Assembly: GCF_003402235.1 (NCBI RefSeq)
Contig: NZ_QEWO01000002.1
Span: 434,001 to 498,000 of the forward strand
Source: Parahaliea mediterranea
Lineage (GTDB): Bacteria; Pseudomonadota; Gammaproteobacteria; Pseudomonadales; Halieaceae
Reading direction: 5' to 3'
DNA: 64,000 nt
In this document: piece by piece, positions 32,066-41,448 of the stretch
Layout of the letters: every line of letters begins with the position of its first letter
Numbering within the stretch: position 1 is the first letter of the stretch
The notes under the pieces: model-generated
The model's database searches: none
Told to the model about the DNA's origin: nothing
Seen by the model: the letters and a program-made list of their open reading frames with translations, nothing else
Position numbers and translations under genes: made by a program

Positions 32066-33970
32066 TTAGGGTGTGTACCAAATCGGTGAGGTGTAGGCTC
32101 TCTCCTGTTGAGATTGGACAGCCCTCTCGAGTACCTGGGAGTTATAATGCTTGCGATCGTAGGCGACCCAACTTGGTGTCGGGATTTCCAGAACGCGGAT
32201 ATAGTAAAAGGCTTGCTGCCCTGCATCGAAATCTGGATCCTTCCAGAACGCCTGAAGATAGGGTGAACCGATACTGTTGGTATAGGTGGCCGCTTTTGTG
32301 TCCACCGTGTTGCCAACGGCGGGCAATAGCCCTTGCGCGGTCAGTTGGCGATCACCCGCCCACACCACATCGTAAATTTTTTCTTGCGCCTCGCCAGATA
32401 TCGTCGTCCACCCCTTGATCACCTGCACTCGATCGAGATTCGCGCCATCGGGATCACGCACCGCCCTGACGAGGAAGGTCGGCGCCGCGCCTGGAGGGGC
32501 GTTCACCAGGTCACCTCCCATCGGAACACCATTATTGTACCCATGGGCTGCAAAATCTGAACGGACGAGGTCACTCTCCTGGAAATTCCAGCCGGCAAAC
32601 ACACGCACACGAAGACGTGTACCGGTGGTAGCAAAAGTTTCTCTGCGCTTCATCGCATCCCACAATGCCTCGCGAGTGTTTTCCCTAGACCAGACGGCGG
32701 CAAGACCGGATGCGGTACTGACACCGGCTATCTGATCGTCACTGCTATCATCAGGCGTAAAGCGCCCTGTAATCTTTTCTTCGTAGCGAGCAGGATCCCC
32801 GGTTGGCTCCACCAAGGTGACCTTTCCGAAAAAGTTGTCTTCCTGAGTGGTCGAGAGACCGGTGTGGGCGTCGGATGAACCAACCATCCCGAACTTGAAC
32901 GGGTTACTACCCAAGCGGGATTCATATTGAATACCACGCTTGAGCACGGGACGAGCGTATTCCCTCGGCAGCATGTCTGGGGTTTTAGGCTCAGGACCGT
33001 AGCTCCCCTTGTCCCAGGTGTAATAGTCAGCAAACTCGTCGTTGGGCGACAGTAGCGGGTGCGCTTCCGCATCACCCTTGATCTGGGTTACCTCGTACAA
33101 CGGCTCCCACCGCTGCCGGCGCTCGGCATACGCGGCCGTTAGGGCCTCCCCGGAAAGCGTGACATCATCGAACATCCGGCCGTTCGATAAATTGCCGTTG
33201 TGTGGGATGGCTAGCACCTGGCCTCCGGTCTTCTTCTCGTACTCGTCCATCCAATCCCAGAGTTTTTCCGGGTCTTCACTGTCATAGGCCGAGAAGGGAA
33301 TGACCTGGTCGGCACGCTGTTTGCCATCCCTGAAGATGATGTTGCGATGTAGATTCGCGCCCTCCGGGCCCGAGGTCCATTCATAGCCGATAAAGGCGGT
33401 GAAACTGCCGGGGTCGTTGTGTCGCTCCGCTGCCTCGGTGACCCGCTCCCACATCGTTTCGTTGAGGCCAGAACCTTTCATAGGGTCAGAGCCTCCGGGC
33501 GTATTCACTGCACCAAACCACTGCAAGTAGCTTTCACTTCGCGCGTCGATGGTGCGAGGCGCATAGATCTCGGCTAGCGTCTTGCCCCATTCGTTGCCCA
33601 GCAGCAGAGGGTTGTTTTCCTCCAGCGCCACCGCAATACCCAGATTCTCGGCATGATCGGCCACCACAAGGAAATCCAGCGGCCGTTGCAATCGGGCAGG
33701 AATGCCCTGGGACGATGTCACAACCTCACCTTTGGCAAAGCGGTACGCGTCATCCGGTGTGAGAATGCACATGGCTAGCCCAGCGTCTGCTGAGAAAGCG
33801 GTATGCAGGTGAGTGTCACCAAAAAAGACCTGATTGGGAAAGTCCTGGCCCGGATAGGGCGAATACGTCACCTGTTTGTCAGTTGGCGGAGGCACATCCT
33901 GAGCCACGCCCAGCAATGGAAGGAGAGAAGCGGCACATGCCAAAGTTATATTTTTAATGTGGTGTAGCAT
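32066..33970 (-). CDS. DUF3604 protein, secreted, PHP-like metal site
   Basis: A 634-residue protein starting at ATG 33970 with a signal peptide (HHIKNITLACAASLLPLLGVAQ). The DUF3604 hallmark FFGDTHLHTAFSADA follows within the first 70 residues, then VVADHAENLG, AFIGYEWTS and SSDAHTGL. These His/Asp/Glu motifs suggest a PHP-type metal-dependent hydrolase fold, but no reaction is established for the family. It is a paralogue of the protein at 59918-61849, with matching motifs and C-terminal SPIWY. It lies downstream of the VOC gene and may be controlled by the divergent AraC regulator. The region has lower GC than the neighbouring housekeeping genes. Confidence 0.88.
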   Translation of the reverse strand: MLHHIKNITLACAASLLPLLGVAQDVPPPTDKQVTYSPYPGQDFPNQVFFGDTHLHTAFSADAGLAMCILTPDDAYRFAKGEVVTSSQGIPARLQRPLDFLVVADHAENLGIAVALEENNPLLLGNEWGKTLAEIYAPRTIDARSESYLQWFGAVNTPGGSDPMKGSGLNETMWERVTEAAERHNDPGSFTAFIGYEWTSGPEGANLHRNIIFRDGKQRADQVIPFSAYDSEDPEKLWDWMDEYEKKTGGQVLAIPHNGNLSNGRMFDDVTLSGEALTAAYAERRQRWEPLYEVTQIKGDAEAHPLLSPNDEFADYYTWDKGSYGPEPKTPDMLPREYARPVLKRGIQYESRLGSNPFKFGMVGSSDAHTGLSTTQEDNFFGKVTLVEPTGDPARYEEKITGRFTPDDSSDDQIAGVSTASGLAAVWSRENTREALWDAMKRRETFATTGTRLRVRVFAGWNFQESDLVRSDFAAHGYNNGVPMGGDLVNAPPGAAPTFLVRAVRDPDGANLDRVQVIKGWTTISGEAQEKIYDVVWAGDRQLTAQGLLPAVGNTVDTKAATYTNSIGSPYLQAFWKDPDFDAGQQAFYYIRVLEIPTPSWVAYDRKHYNSQVLERAVQSQQERAYTSPIWYTP

Positions 33971-34071
33971 TCCCGTGCTCCAGGCTTTCGGCGAGAAAGT
34001 CCAGCAAGATGGTGAAGAATTCAGTGAGAGGTTCAATTCTGAGATGGGCAGAGCATTCAATCGGCGGATGA

Positions 34072-34605
34072 TCAGCCCATGAGGGTCTCCATCGAGCGCC
34101 ACGCGTCCTTGCCATCCCAATGACTGCAAATTTCTGCTATAGCACCGAACAACACTTCTGCGACAGGGGTAAACTCGATGATTTCCAGCATATAACCAGT
34201 CATGGACCGGGTATCTAGATAGACGACCCGCGCTCCCCCAACACTGCCTTCCTGGACAGTTTCGTAGCCCAGGGCATTGAAATAGGCAACGTCGCCAGCG
34301 AAGTCCTTGCTGGCAATGCACATATGGTGAAGCGCAGTCTGACCAGGCTCGACAGTTTCGCGATACGCTGAAGGCTCATCAGTCAATGGCTGAATCAGTT
34401 CGATCTGAACGGCACCGGCCTGAGCGATTGCCACCTTAAATCTGCATGGGGTGGCCCGCCCACGATACTTCGAGTTAGCGAACTCCTGCTCCATGAAAAA
34501 GAATGGACCGACCCCCATATCCTCGGCCCACCTGTGTGCCAGTGATTCAATATCATCTGACACCCAGGCATTTTGCATAACAGACCTACCAAGCACTCGA
34601 TCCAC
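34072..34605 (-). CDS. VOC (glyoxalase/bleomycin resistance) family protein
   Basis: About 177 residues with the vicinal-oxygen-chelate pattern. The N-terminal strand VMQNAWVSDDIESLAHRW is followed by VQIELIQPL, the metal-ligand region HHMCIASKDF and a C-terminal half ending MTGYMLEIIEF. Such proteins include methylmalonyl-CoA epimerase, glyoxalase and dioxygenase-like enzymes. I prefer GTG 34605 (GGGAG six bases upstream). ATG 34611 and ATG 34632 are alternatives with poorly placed or no ribosome sites. It lies between the DUF3604 gene and the divergent AraC regulator. Substrate unknown. Confidence 0.8.
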   Translation of the reverse strand: MDRVLGRSVMQNAWVSDDIESLAHRWAEDMGVGPFFFMEQEFANSKYRGRATPCRFKVAIAQAGAVQIELIQPLTDEPSAYRETVEPGQTALHHMCIASKDFAGDVAYFNALGYETVQEGSVGGARVVYLDTRSMTGYMLEIIEFTPVAEVLFGAIAEICSHWDGKDAWRSMETLMG

Positions 34606-34692
34606 CGCCATCTCCCAGGAAGAGCAATCCATTTTTCATCGAGCAGGGGCTCGAATTCATGCTCCCAATCTACCAATGGATCCTTGCTAGAT

Positions 34693-34734
34693 TTTGCTTC
34701 ATTACGCAAAATATTTGCTTATTGGTGCCAAATC
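34693..34734. promoter_or_regulatory. Two 21-bp direct repeats, candidate AraC-type operator
   Basis: Units at 34693-34713 and 34714-34734 share TTTGCTT...GC.AAA.T and start exactly 21 bases apart, two helical turns. Direct repeats on one helix face are typical of AraC-family sites. The first unit also forms a 7-bp inverted repeat ATTTTGC/GCAAAAT (34691-34712). The pair lies just upstream of the AraC-type gene start and in the divergent promoter region facing the VOC gene. Confidence 0.5.
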
Positions 34735-34754
34735 ATCTCGGGCGAGAGGACCGC

Positions 34755-35765
34755 ATGAAACGAGCCACAGCTCTCATCAGAGCTTCGTCCCTGGTGGGGT
34801 TTGAAGATATGGTCAAACATTACGATAAGGATCCAGAGCGCCTTATGGCGCTTGCCGGCCTCTCGACCACCTATCTGCGCGAGCCTGATCTGTATTTTCC
34901 GTTGCAGCGCTACATCAAGCTGCTGGAAATCGGCGCCGAGGAAACGAGCAATCCCTTGTTTGGCGCAGAACTGGGTTTTCAACAGAGTATCAAGGCCTTC
35001 GGCACCTTCAGCTATGCCATTGCTTCCAGTGCAACGGTTGGTACTGCGCTGGACACCATACTTGATAGCTACCGGATGCACACGACGGGTATCTTGCTCG
35101 TCATCGAACACTTCAACAACAAAGTGATTTTGTCCGCCAGTATCATCGTTCCCACCCCGCTGGGCTCACAGCAGATGATGGGGCACCTTGCCGCCACTGG
35201 GACGGAGATACTTCGCACTTTCCTGGGTAAGCAGTGGCATGCAGACGAAATACATTTCGCTCACAAAGTCGCATATCACGACAGAAAACGATATCGGCAG
35301 CTATTCGGCGAAAACCTGATCTTTAATGCCGAAAAAACCGCCTTAATTTTCGATGCCGACATTCTGAATGCGCCCTTACCAAGCGCCGATGCGCATCTTC
35401 ACGAACTCATCAAACGGCAGGTTTACTCCGAGAACATCCTGGCGCCGGACGATCTCATCCTGCAAGTCGAGGCCAATATCCGTCGCGGCATGCCGCACGG
35501 TGATATCGGGCTGGAGAGCATTGCAAAGTCGGTGGCTATGAGTCAAAGAAGCCTGCAACGGAACCTCAGCGATCAGGGAACGAGCTTTCAGGAATTGCTC
35601 GATGCCATCCGGAAGCAGACGGCGGAACACTATCTGGTCAACTCGAGCCTGCAACTGACTCAGATAGCGATCCTGTTGGGTTTCAAGACGCAGGCCAACC
35701 TGTCCCACGCCTTCAGGCGCTGGAATGGCGTCAGTCCCAGGGAGTGGAGGAAAACCCATCGATGA
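34755..35765 (+). CDS. AraC-family transcriptional regulator
   Basis: A 336-residue regulator. The N-terminal Arabinose_bd-type domain (about 20-200) is of the kind found in OruR/ArgR/VirF-like proteins that sense small ligands. The C-terminal double helix-turn-helix (about 235-335) contains GLESIAKSVAMSQRSLQRNLSDQGTSF and ILLGFKTQANLSHAFRRWNGVSPREWR. ATG 34755 follows GAGAGGA by four bases. The gene is divergent from VOC/DUF3604 and convergent with the minus-strand catabolic operon. It is the likely local activator, possibly of both arms. Confidence 0.9.
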   Translation: MKRATALIRASSLVGFEDMVKHYDKDPERLMALAGLSTTYLREPDLYFPLQRYIKLLEIGAEETSNPLFGAELGFQQSIKAFGTFSYAIASSATVGTALDTILDSYRMHTTGILLVIEHFNNKVILSASIIVPTPLGSQQMMGHLAATGTEILRTFLGKQWHADEIHFAHKVAYHDRKRYRQLFGENLIFNAEKTALIFDADILNAPLPSADAHLHELIKRQVYSENILAPDDLILQVEANIRRGMPHGDIGLESIAKSVAMSQRSLQRNLSDQGTSFQELLDAIRKQTAEHYLVNSSLQLTQIAILLGFKTQANLSHAFRRWNGVSPREWRKTHR

Positions 35766-35792
35766 TCGGGCAGCGCCTTGCGTCAATGCAAC

Positions 35793-36662
35793 TCAACCGC
35801 CACGTACCTGATGACGCTTGAAGGCGCGGCAGGTGTCGACAACCGCGCGCTCGATGGGAATACGCTCAACTGCTGATGCCGCAATAAAACCTTCGGCCTC
35901 CGTTTCCCGGTAAATCACCTCGGTGGATTCCGGATCATAGAAAGGGCCGCCATGGATCACGAAGAACACCTCGGGGTTGATCTCCCGCACGACCCGATGC
36001 ATCTCCTGGAAGTGCGCCATCATCATGTCGGAGGCGCTCTCGCTGTTCCAGCCGGCAAGTCCACCGCGACTCGGCCCTGCGTGTGCACAAATCATGTCGG
36101 CACCCGCCTCGGCCATGCTCCTTGCGTCGTCGATAGACACACAGTAGGTCATGGTGAAAATGTCTTTGCGGCGTAGCAGGCGAATCATCTCGACCTCGCG
36201 CTGCCAACCCCAGGAGTCCTGACCGTAGCCCTTGGCGAGTGCCGCGCGACTCTTGCGTTCAGCCATATCATCACCACCCCATATGTTCTCGGTCAGTCCC
36301 ACTGTTGGAAAGTTGATGGCACCACTGAAGCCCTTGTCGATAAATCGCTGTATGGATTCGTCCTGATCGAGGCAGTAGATATCGTTCGCCTCGATACCGG
36401 CGATTAGGGGCGTATCACGCACGACGTTGCGTAGTTCGTCGATCATGCCCAGGGTCATTTCATTGGACACCACGTTAATCATGGTGGTGGGGAGTCCCAT
36501 CATGCGAGTTTTGCCGGTGCTGTAGACTATGATTAGGTCGGCGCCGCCAGCCTCGGCGCATTTTGCGATCAGGCCGTTGCTGCAGCCCGCTCCGAGGATT
36601 GCCCTGTTTTCGGTAGTTTGTACCCGCAGGCGACGGATGATTTCCTGTCGTTCAATTCGCAT
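35793..36662 (-). CDS. TIM-barrel protein of the PEP-hydrolase-like family
   Basis: A 289-residue TIM-barrel protein with the family pattern: LRVQTTENRAILGAGCSNGLIAKCAEAGGADLIIVYSTGKTRMMGLPT at the N-terminus (residues about 13-60), then GVVLTENIWG-like and MICAHAGPSRGG segments. It belongs to the group annotated as phosphoenolpyruvate hydrolase-like and is the bacterial counterpart of the C-terminal half of the plant Tm-1 protein. The start overlaps the preceding Tm-1-like gene by 11 bases. The enzymatic reaction of the family is not established; the catabolic context suggests a carbon-bond lyase or hydrolase. Confidence 0.85.
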   Translation of the reverse strand: MRIERQEIIRRLRVQTTENRAILGAGCSNGLIAKCAEAGGADLIIVYSTGKTRMMGLPTTMINVVSNEMTLGMIDELRNVVRDTPLIAGIEANDIYCLDQDESIQRFIDKGFSGAINFPTVGLTENIWGGDDMAERKSRAALAKGYGQDSWGWQREVEMIRLLRRKDIFTMTYCVSIDDARSMAEAGADMICAHAGPSRGGLAGWNSESASDMMMAHFQEMHRVVREINPEVFFVIHGGPFYDPESTEVIYRETEAEGFIAASAVERIPIERAVVDTCRAFKRHQVRGG

Positions 36663-37929
36663 CGTTCTGGTCTCCCTTGAGAACGGTGTTGAATACCTCG
36701 ATCACCGCGTCAGCAAATTGCGCATCATTGATGTTGCAATCCAAGATGTGTAACGCGGACGCACTATTAGCTTGCTGCCTGAGAAGGTCGATGAAGACCT
36801 GATCGGTATGTGGCGCATACAACGAGGTACCTTCACGACTCGCGTCGGAGAATCCAGCGGTGGGGATCACGGCGGCGACCCGACCGGGAGCCTGATTTAA
36901 ACGCCGGGCAATGTCCGTCGCGACGGCTTTCATCTCTTCTGCACTGGTCCTGACAAGCATGATATCCGGGCCATGCTTGGCCGACGGGCGTCCCTGCAGC
37001 GGCGCGGGAATCATGTCCTTGCTCTGAACACCCGGTAGTATGTGAATATCCAGGCCCCCGGGTGCGATAACCAGGGGAATCCCTCTTTGCTCCGCCGAGG
37101 TCAGGCGGGTACGGTCAACCTCGGTGGTACCGGTGGCTGCCTGAAGCTGCTCGTCGCTATAACAGAGCTTCAGGATGCTCTCAAAGGTGGTCAGATCAAT
37201 GACGGCATTGATCACTCCCCCAGCAATCAGGCGGTCGAGCTTTTCCGTCGTGGCATGAAAGACGGCGGTATCAAATCCCTGCGACTCAAGGCGGCTGATA
37301 ACGTGTTGGACCGCCGGTGTGGTTACACCAAGGGCTGTAATACCCACCAGTTTCTTTTTCGATGCAGTCGGCACCGTTTGCTCGACCATGCCAGCCAGCG
37401 CCCCTGCGGCATTAGCCAATGCGCGCGAAACGATCGCGTTGAGCCCGATAAGATCGGTGGGAGTCTGCATGACGACGATGTCTTCCTCGCCAATTGGTGC
37501 CAGGCGAGTGAAGGTGGTCAATAAAATCTTCGGCAGACCAATGGGCAGCCCATTCATCACCGCGGCGCCAGCGGCGGCCGCCGTGGAACCGCCCAGCCCC
37601 ATCACCCCGTCCAGCTTGTCCTGGGCCGCCAGCTCGGCCACGATTCTCTTCGCTCCCTTGATCATTATCCGTGTGCCGGCATCGCGATCGGCGCCCGACC
37701 TGGCGGCCGCTACCAACTCGTCCAGCGAGCTTCCCCCAGCCTCGGCCACCTGTTGGCGGGGATAGTCACCCTCGCCGGCCATGGGCTCGCCTAGTATTCC
37801 CATGTCGATGGTGCTCACGCGGTGACCGCGCGCTTGCAAAAGCGTACGGACGAAGGCCACTTCATCGCCGCGGGTATCCAGAGTACCCAGTATCACCAAG
37901 CGCTTACCCTTCATACTGTCGTTCATCAT
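36652..37929 (-). CDS. Tm-1-like ATP-binding (UPF0261) protein
   Basis: About 425 residues. N-terminal GKRLVILGTLDTRGDEVAFVRTLLQ and the glycine-rich GVMGLGGSTAAAAGAAVMNGLPIGLPKILLTT mark the UPF0261/Tm-1 N-terminal family, which binds ATP in plant Tm-1. ATG 37929 or 37926 both suit the GAGGAA upstream. It overlaps the TIM-barrel gene by 11 bases and the ene-reductase gene by about 26 bases. The two Tm-1 halves, fused in plants, are thus separate but coupled here. The function in bacteria is unknown. Confidence 0.85.
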   Translation of the reverse strand: MMNDSMKGKRLVILGTLDTRGDEVAFVRTLLQARGHRVSTIDMGILGEPMAGEGDYPRQQVAEAGGSSLDELVAAARSGADRDAGTRIMIKGAKRIVAELAAQDKLDGVMGLGGSTAAAAGAAVMNGLPIGLPKILLTTFTRLAPIGEEDIVVMQTPTDLIGLNAIVSRALANAAGALAGMVEQTVPTASKKKLVGITALGVTTPAVQHVISRLESQGFDTAVFHATTEKLDRLIAGGVINAVIDLTTFESILKLCYSDEQLQAATGTTEVDRTRLTSAEQRGIPLVIAPGGLDIHILPGVQSKDMIPAPLQGRPSAKHGPDIMLVRTSAEEMKAVATDIARRLNQAPGRVAAVIPTAGFSDASREGTSLYAPHTDQVFIDLLRQQANSASALHILDCNINDAQFADAVIEVFNTVLKGDQNDAN

Positions 37930-39277
37930 TGTTCCTCGGGGACGTCTTAGTTGGCCGGATTTCGTTAGCACAGCTCTGCCACCCGGCGTTGACCGGCCGG
38001 CTTACCAGGTCAGTTCCTTGCTCCGCACGTAGCATGAGGGCTTTCTCGGCCCTCACTCTTGGGTTGTAGCAATCAGCGGGCATGGCGCCGGCTCGGGCAA
38101 AACAACCTTGGCAAAAATCACACTGAGGTCCGCGTACGCCGGCCTTCAAGTGGTTGAACAGGTGGGGATCCGCGATTACCGGGCGCGCCGCCGCCACCAA
38201 ATCGCAGCCGCCGGATTCCAGGGCCTCGTCAATCAACGCTACCTCGGCAAAGCCACCAACACAGATCACCGGAATATCCAGCGCTTGCTTGAATGCCTGG
38301 GCGTAAGACAGGTTAAATGCCGGCCGGAATCCGGAGATTCGGTTATAGAACCAGGACAGCAGAGGCGAGAGCAGACGGATTACTGCGCGGTGCGAAGCTG
38401 GCCAATCCTTGGCGGCACCGTAAGTGACCATGGTGCGAAAGAAACCCTTCCAGTTGCCCCGATCGGAGGTGATTCCGGACTCGTAGTGCCCGCACGACAC
38501 CTCGACGCCATCGATGCCTTCCTTTTGCATGCGCAGGGCGATCCGCACGCAGTCCTCGGTATTGAGCCCCTTGCGCAGAGGTAGGTCGTCGTGGCCGTTG
38601 AGTTTGATGACGATGGGAAAGTCCCGGCCGACCTGTTCGCGCATGGCCCGATAGACTTCGACCAGGAACCGCAGCCGGTTCTCGAACGACCCGCCATACT
38701 GGTCGGTTCGGCGATTGGTGTGCGGCGTCAGAAAGGAACTGATCAGGTAACCGTGAGCGGCGTGCAACTCGATTCCGTCAAAACCAGCCTGCTTGGCCCG
38801 TGCTGCCGCCAGACCGAACTGGTAGACGCAGTCATGGATTTCCTCAATCGTCATGGCGCGCGGCATACAGCCAACGGTGAACTCATACCTGGCCGATGGT
38901 GCCTGGGCGTCGGTTCTACCCACATTACCCGGAGCAGCCTGGCGGCCAACGTGGTAGAGCTGCACGAAGATCTTTGAGCCGTACTGCTGCACCGTTCGGG
39001 TCAGGCGCTGCAGACCGGGAATCTTGTCGTCGTGGTCCAGTGCCAGGCCACGCTTCATCGCTTGTGAGTATTTGTTGAAATAGGTCGCGCCGGTAATCAG
39101 CAGCGGCGTGCCTCCGCGAGCCAGTTCTTCGTAGTGCTGGATCAATTGATCGGTGACGAAGCCATCTTCTGTACACATGGTCTCCGTGTAGGCGGCCTTG
39201 ACGAAGCGTCCTGCAATCTCCACGCCGCCGATACGGATCGGTTGGGTCAGGAGTCGCTGCTTCTGCACGCCGTTCAT
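37904..39277 (-). CDS. NADH:flavin oxidoreductase/ene-reductase with Fe-S motif
   Basis: A 457-residue FMN-binding TIM barrel of the Old Yellow Enzyme class. The catalytic-site signature GIELHAAHGYLISSFLTPHTNRRTDQYGGSFENR is at about 168-201. The tail contains cysteines Cys386, Cys389, Cys392 and Cys403 (CxxCxxC-x10-C), like the 4Fe-4S site of 2,4-dienoyl-CoA reductase and trimethylamine dehydrogenase. The C-terminal NAD(P)/FAD domain of those enzymes is absent, so electrons probably arrive from a separate partner. It overlaps the upstream PQQ dehydrogenase gene (ATGA). Confidence 0.88.
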   Translation of the reverse strand: MNGVQKQRLLTQPIRIGGVEIAGRFVKAAYTETMCTEDGFVTDQLIQHYEELARGGTPLLITGATYFNKYSQAMKRGLALDHDDKIPGLQRLTRTVQQYGSKIFVQLYHVGRQAAPGNVGRTDAQAPSARYEFTVGCMPRAMTIEEIHDCVYQFGLAAARAKQAGFDGIELHAAHGYLISSFLTPHTNRRTDQYGGSFENRLRFLVEVYRAMREQVGRDFPIVIKLNGHDDLPLRKGLNTEDCVRIALRMQKEGIDGVEVSCGHYESGITSDRGNWKGFFRTMVTYGAAKDWPASHRAVIRLLSPLLSWFYNRISGFRPAFNLSYAQAFKQALDIPVICVGGFAEVALIDEALESGGCDLVAAARPVIADPHLFNHLKAGVRGPQCDFCQGCFARAGAMPADCYNPRVRAEKALMLRAEQGTDLVSRPVNAGWQSCANEIRPTKTSPRNNDERQYEG

Positions 39278-41448
39278 TTTCGCTCCCCCCGGGATGACAG
39301 ATCATCCTTGGCCGTAGGCGTATTGGCGCGGTGGATCAGGAAACTGCGCAGTGCTTCGGTTTCACCCACCGAGAGCTTGTCCTTGAAACTCGACATGCCC
39401 TTGTTCGCCAACGCGCCATCCAGGACGACAGCGTCAAAACTGGCCTGACTGTGGATGAACGGGCTGTGGCGCAAATCGGGGAAGTTGGGACCAGCAACAG
39501 CACCCTCGCCGTGACAGACGACGCAGTATGTGTAGTAGTGCTTCTCACCTTCGGCCACCGATTCGTCGGAGCCGACAGGTTCTGGCGCAGGGAACTGTGC
39601 CGGGACCGGATCGGGGAAAACAGTCGCCGAGGCCGTGCCACCCAGTTTGAACACCAGAAGTTGCCCGGCCCTGGGTTTTCCCTTGGCCGGAATGGTGCCG
39701 CCCAACGCGTTGGAGAATGCGCCGCCCCAGCCGGTCATGATAGCCACGTACTGCTCGTCACCGACGCTGTAGGTTATGGGTGCGGCGACTGTGCTGCTTT
39801 GCGTGGGGAAGGACCACAACCGTTTGCCTGAGTCAGCGGCGTAGGCCACGAACTCAGCGTTGGACGTACCCTGAAACACCAGGTTCCCCGCGGTGGAGAG
39901 CAGGCCGCCATTCCACGGATGGTCGTAGTCCACCGACCAGGCCGCCTGTTGCCTGATCGGATCCCAGGCAACAAGCTCACCCCGATGCTCCTTGCGAACT
40001 GCCTCGACGGTCTGGGCATCATCCGGGATCTTTAACAGCAGGTGATCAAAGCCCGAAGTGTACACTTGGCGATCCGTCTCCTCTGGCGTCACGGCTAGCT
40101 GCGGGATGCCATAGTGCATCGTCGGGATGTAAGCTAGACCGGTAGCCTGGCTGTAGGACATCGACTGCCAGTCGTGTGCCCCCTGAACGCCGGGCGTGAT
40201 GAATACCGGCTCGTCCGAGTCGTACCAGCGAGCCCAAGGAGTTTCCACCGGCCTGCCGGTGGTTTGATCAATGTGTGTTGCCCAGTTTACCGGTGCATAG
40301 TTGTTGGCCGAGATGAACTCACCCGTTTCTCGGTCAATTACATAGAAAAATCCGTTCTTCGGTGCTTGGATGATTGTTTTGCGCAGCTTGCCGTCAATTT
40401 CGAGATCGACCAGGCTCATTTGCTGGGTTGCCGTGTAGTCCCAGGTTTCAGCAGGGGTCTGCTGGAAGTGCCACACATAGGTGCCGTCATCGGGCTTCAA
40501 CGCGACGATTGACGCCAGGAACAGGTTATCTCCTCCTCCTGGGCTGCGAATTTTCGCGTTGTTCGGCCCCCCGTTTCCCACGCCGAGGTAAAGCAGATCC
40601 AGTTCCGGATCGTAGGCCATATTGTCCCAGACGTTACCGCCACCCCCATGCTTCCACCATTCGCCAGTCCAGGTGGTGGCTGCCATTTTCATAGCCTCAC
40701 TGTCATAGCCGTCGGCCGGATTGCCTGGCACTGTATAAAAGCGCCATATTTGCTTCCCGCTTTCAGCATCGTAGGCAGTGACGTAGCCCCGCGCGCGATA
40801 CTCAGCCCCACCGTTGCCAACGATAATCATGCCCTTCACCACGCGCGGCGCCGCCGTGATGGTGTAACCGTCCTTCATCTCGGCAGTTTGCACCGACCAG
40901 ACCTTTTCGCCGCTGCGACGATTGACTGCAATAAGTTGGCCGTCAATGGTAGCGATGTAGATGTTGTCGCCCCAGGCCGCCAGGCCACGCGTGATCAAGC
41001 CGCAACAGGCAACCCGCCCGTAAGTAAGATCCAGTTCCGGGGTGAACTCCCACAGCCGCCTGCCGGTTTTCGCATCCAGCGCCCAAACCACGTTGCGCGG
41101 TAACGCTGCATACATCACACCATCGATCACCAGCGGTGTTGCCTCGTTAGCATATTGCGAATTGATATCCTGCGACCAAGCAAGGCCCAACTTGGAAACG
41201 CTTTCGTCGTTTATCTGGTCCAGCCGACTGTAGCGCGTGTCGCTGTAGTCCTTGCCGTAGGACATCCAGTTCGCATCGTCGTGGATGGCGCTAATCAGCC
41301 GCTGATCGGTTACCGGCGCATAGCTGCCTGGTGTGATGACAGCCGGTCGGTCGCCACGGGGTTGTCCGGCGACAACACCATCCGTAGCAAACAGAGCGGA
41401 CAGCACGAACAGTGCGGAGACAAGATTGGTACCAGGATAAGCTCGCAT
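39274..41448 (-). CDS. PQQ-dependent quinohaemoprotein alcohol dehydrogenase
   Basis: A 724-residue periplasmic enzyme with a Sec signal peptide (MRAYPGTNLVSALFVLSALFATDGVVAG...). An eight-bladed PQQ propeller follows, with a vicinal Cys-Cys in RVACCGLITRG and GNVWDNMAYDPELDLLYLG near the cofactor. A C-terminal cytochrome c domain carries CVVCH (about residues 642-646) and a candidate axial Met in NKGMSSF. It oxidises alcohols and feeds electrons to cytochrome c or quinone. ATG 41448 is preceded by AGGTAGGA. It is the first gene of the run PQQ-ADH, ene-reductase, Tm-1-like, TIM barrel. PQQ synthesis genes are not in the window. Confidence 0.92.
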   Translation of the reverse strand: MRAYPGTNLVSALFVLSALFATDGVVAGQPRGDRPAVITPGSYAPVTDQRLISAIHDDANWMSYGKDYSDTRYSRLDQINDESVSKLGLAWSQDINSQYANEATPLVIDGVMYAALPRNVVWALDAKTGRRLWEFTPELDLTYGRVACCGLITRGLAAWGDNIYIATIDGQLIAVNRRSGEKVWSVQTAEMKDGYTITAAPRVVKGMIIVGNGGAEYRARGYVTAYDAESGKQIWRFYTVPGNPADGYDSEAMKMAATTWTGEWWKHGGGGNVWDNMAYDPELDLLYLGVGNGGPNNAKIRSPGGGDNLFLASIVALKPDDGTYVWHFQQTPAETWDYTATQQMSLVDLEIDGKLRKTIIQAPKNGFFYVIDRETGEFISANNYAPVNWATHIDQTTGRPVETPWARWYDSDEPVFITPGVQGAHDWQSMSYSQATGLAYIPTMHYGIPQLAVTPEETDRQVYTSGFDHLLLKIPDDAQTVEAVRKEHRGELVAWDPIRQQAAWSVDYDHPWNGGLLSTAGNLVFQGTSNAEFVAYAADSGKRLWSFPTQSSTVAAPITYSVGDEQYVAIMTGWGGAFSNALGGTIPAKGKPRAGQLLVFKLGGTASATVFPDPVPAQFPAPEPVGSDESVAEGEKHYYTYCVVCHGEGAVAGPNFPDLRHSPFIHSQASFDAVVLDGALANKGMSSFKDKLSVGETEALRSFLIHRANTPTAKDDLSSRGERK

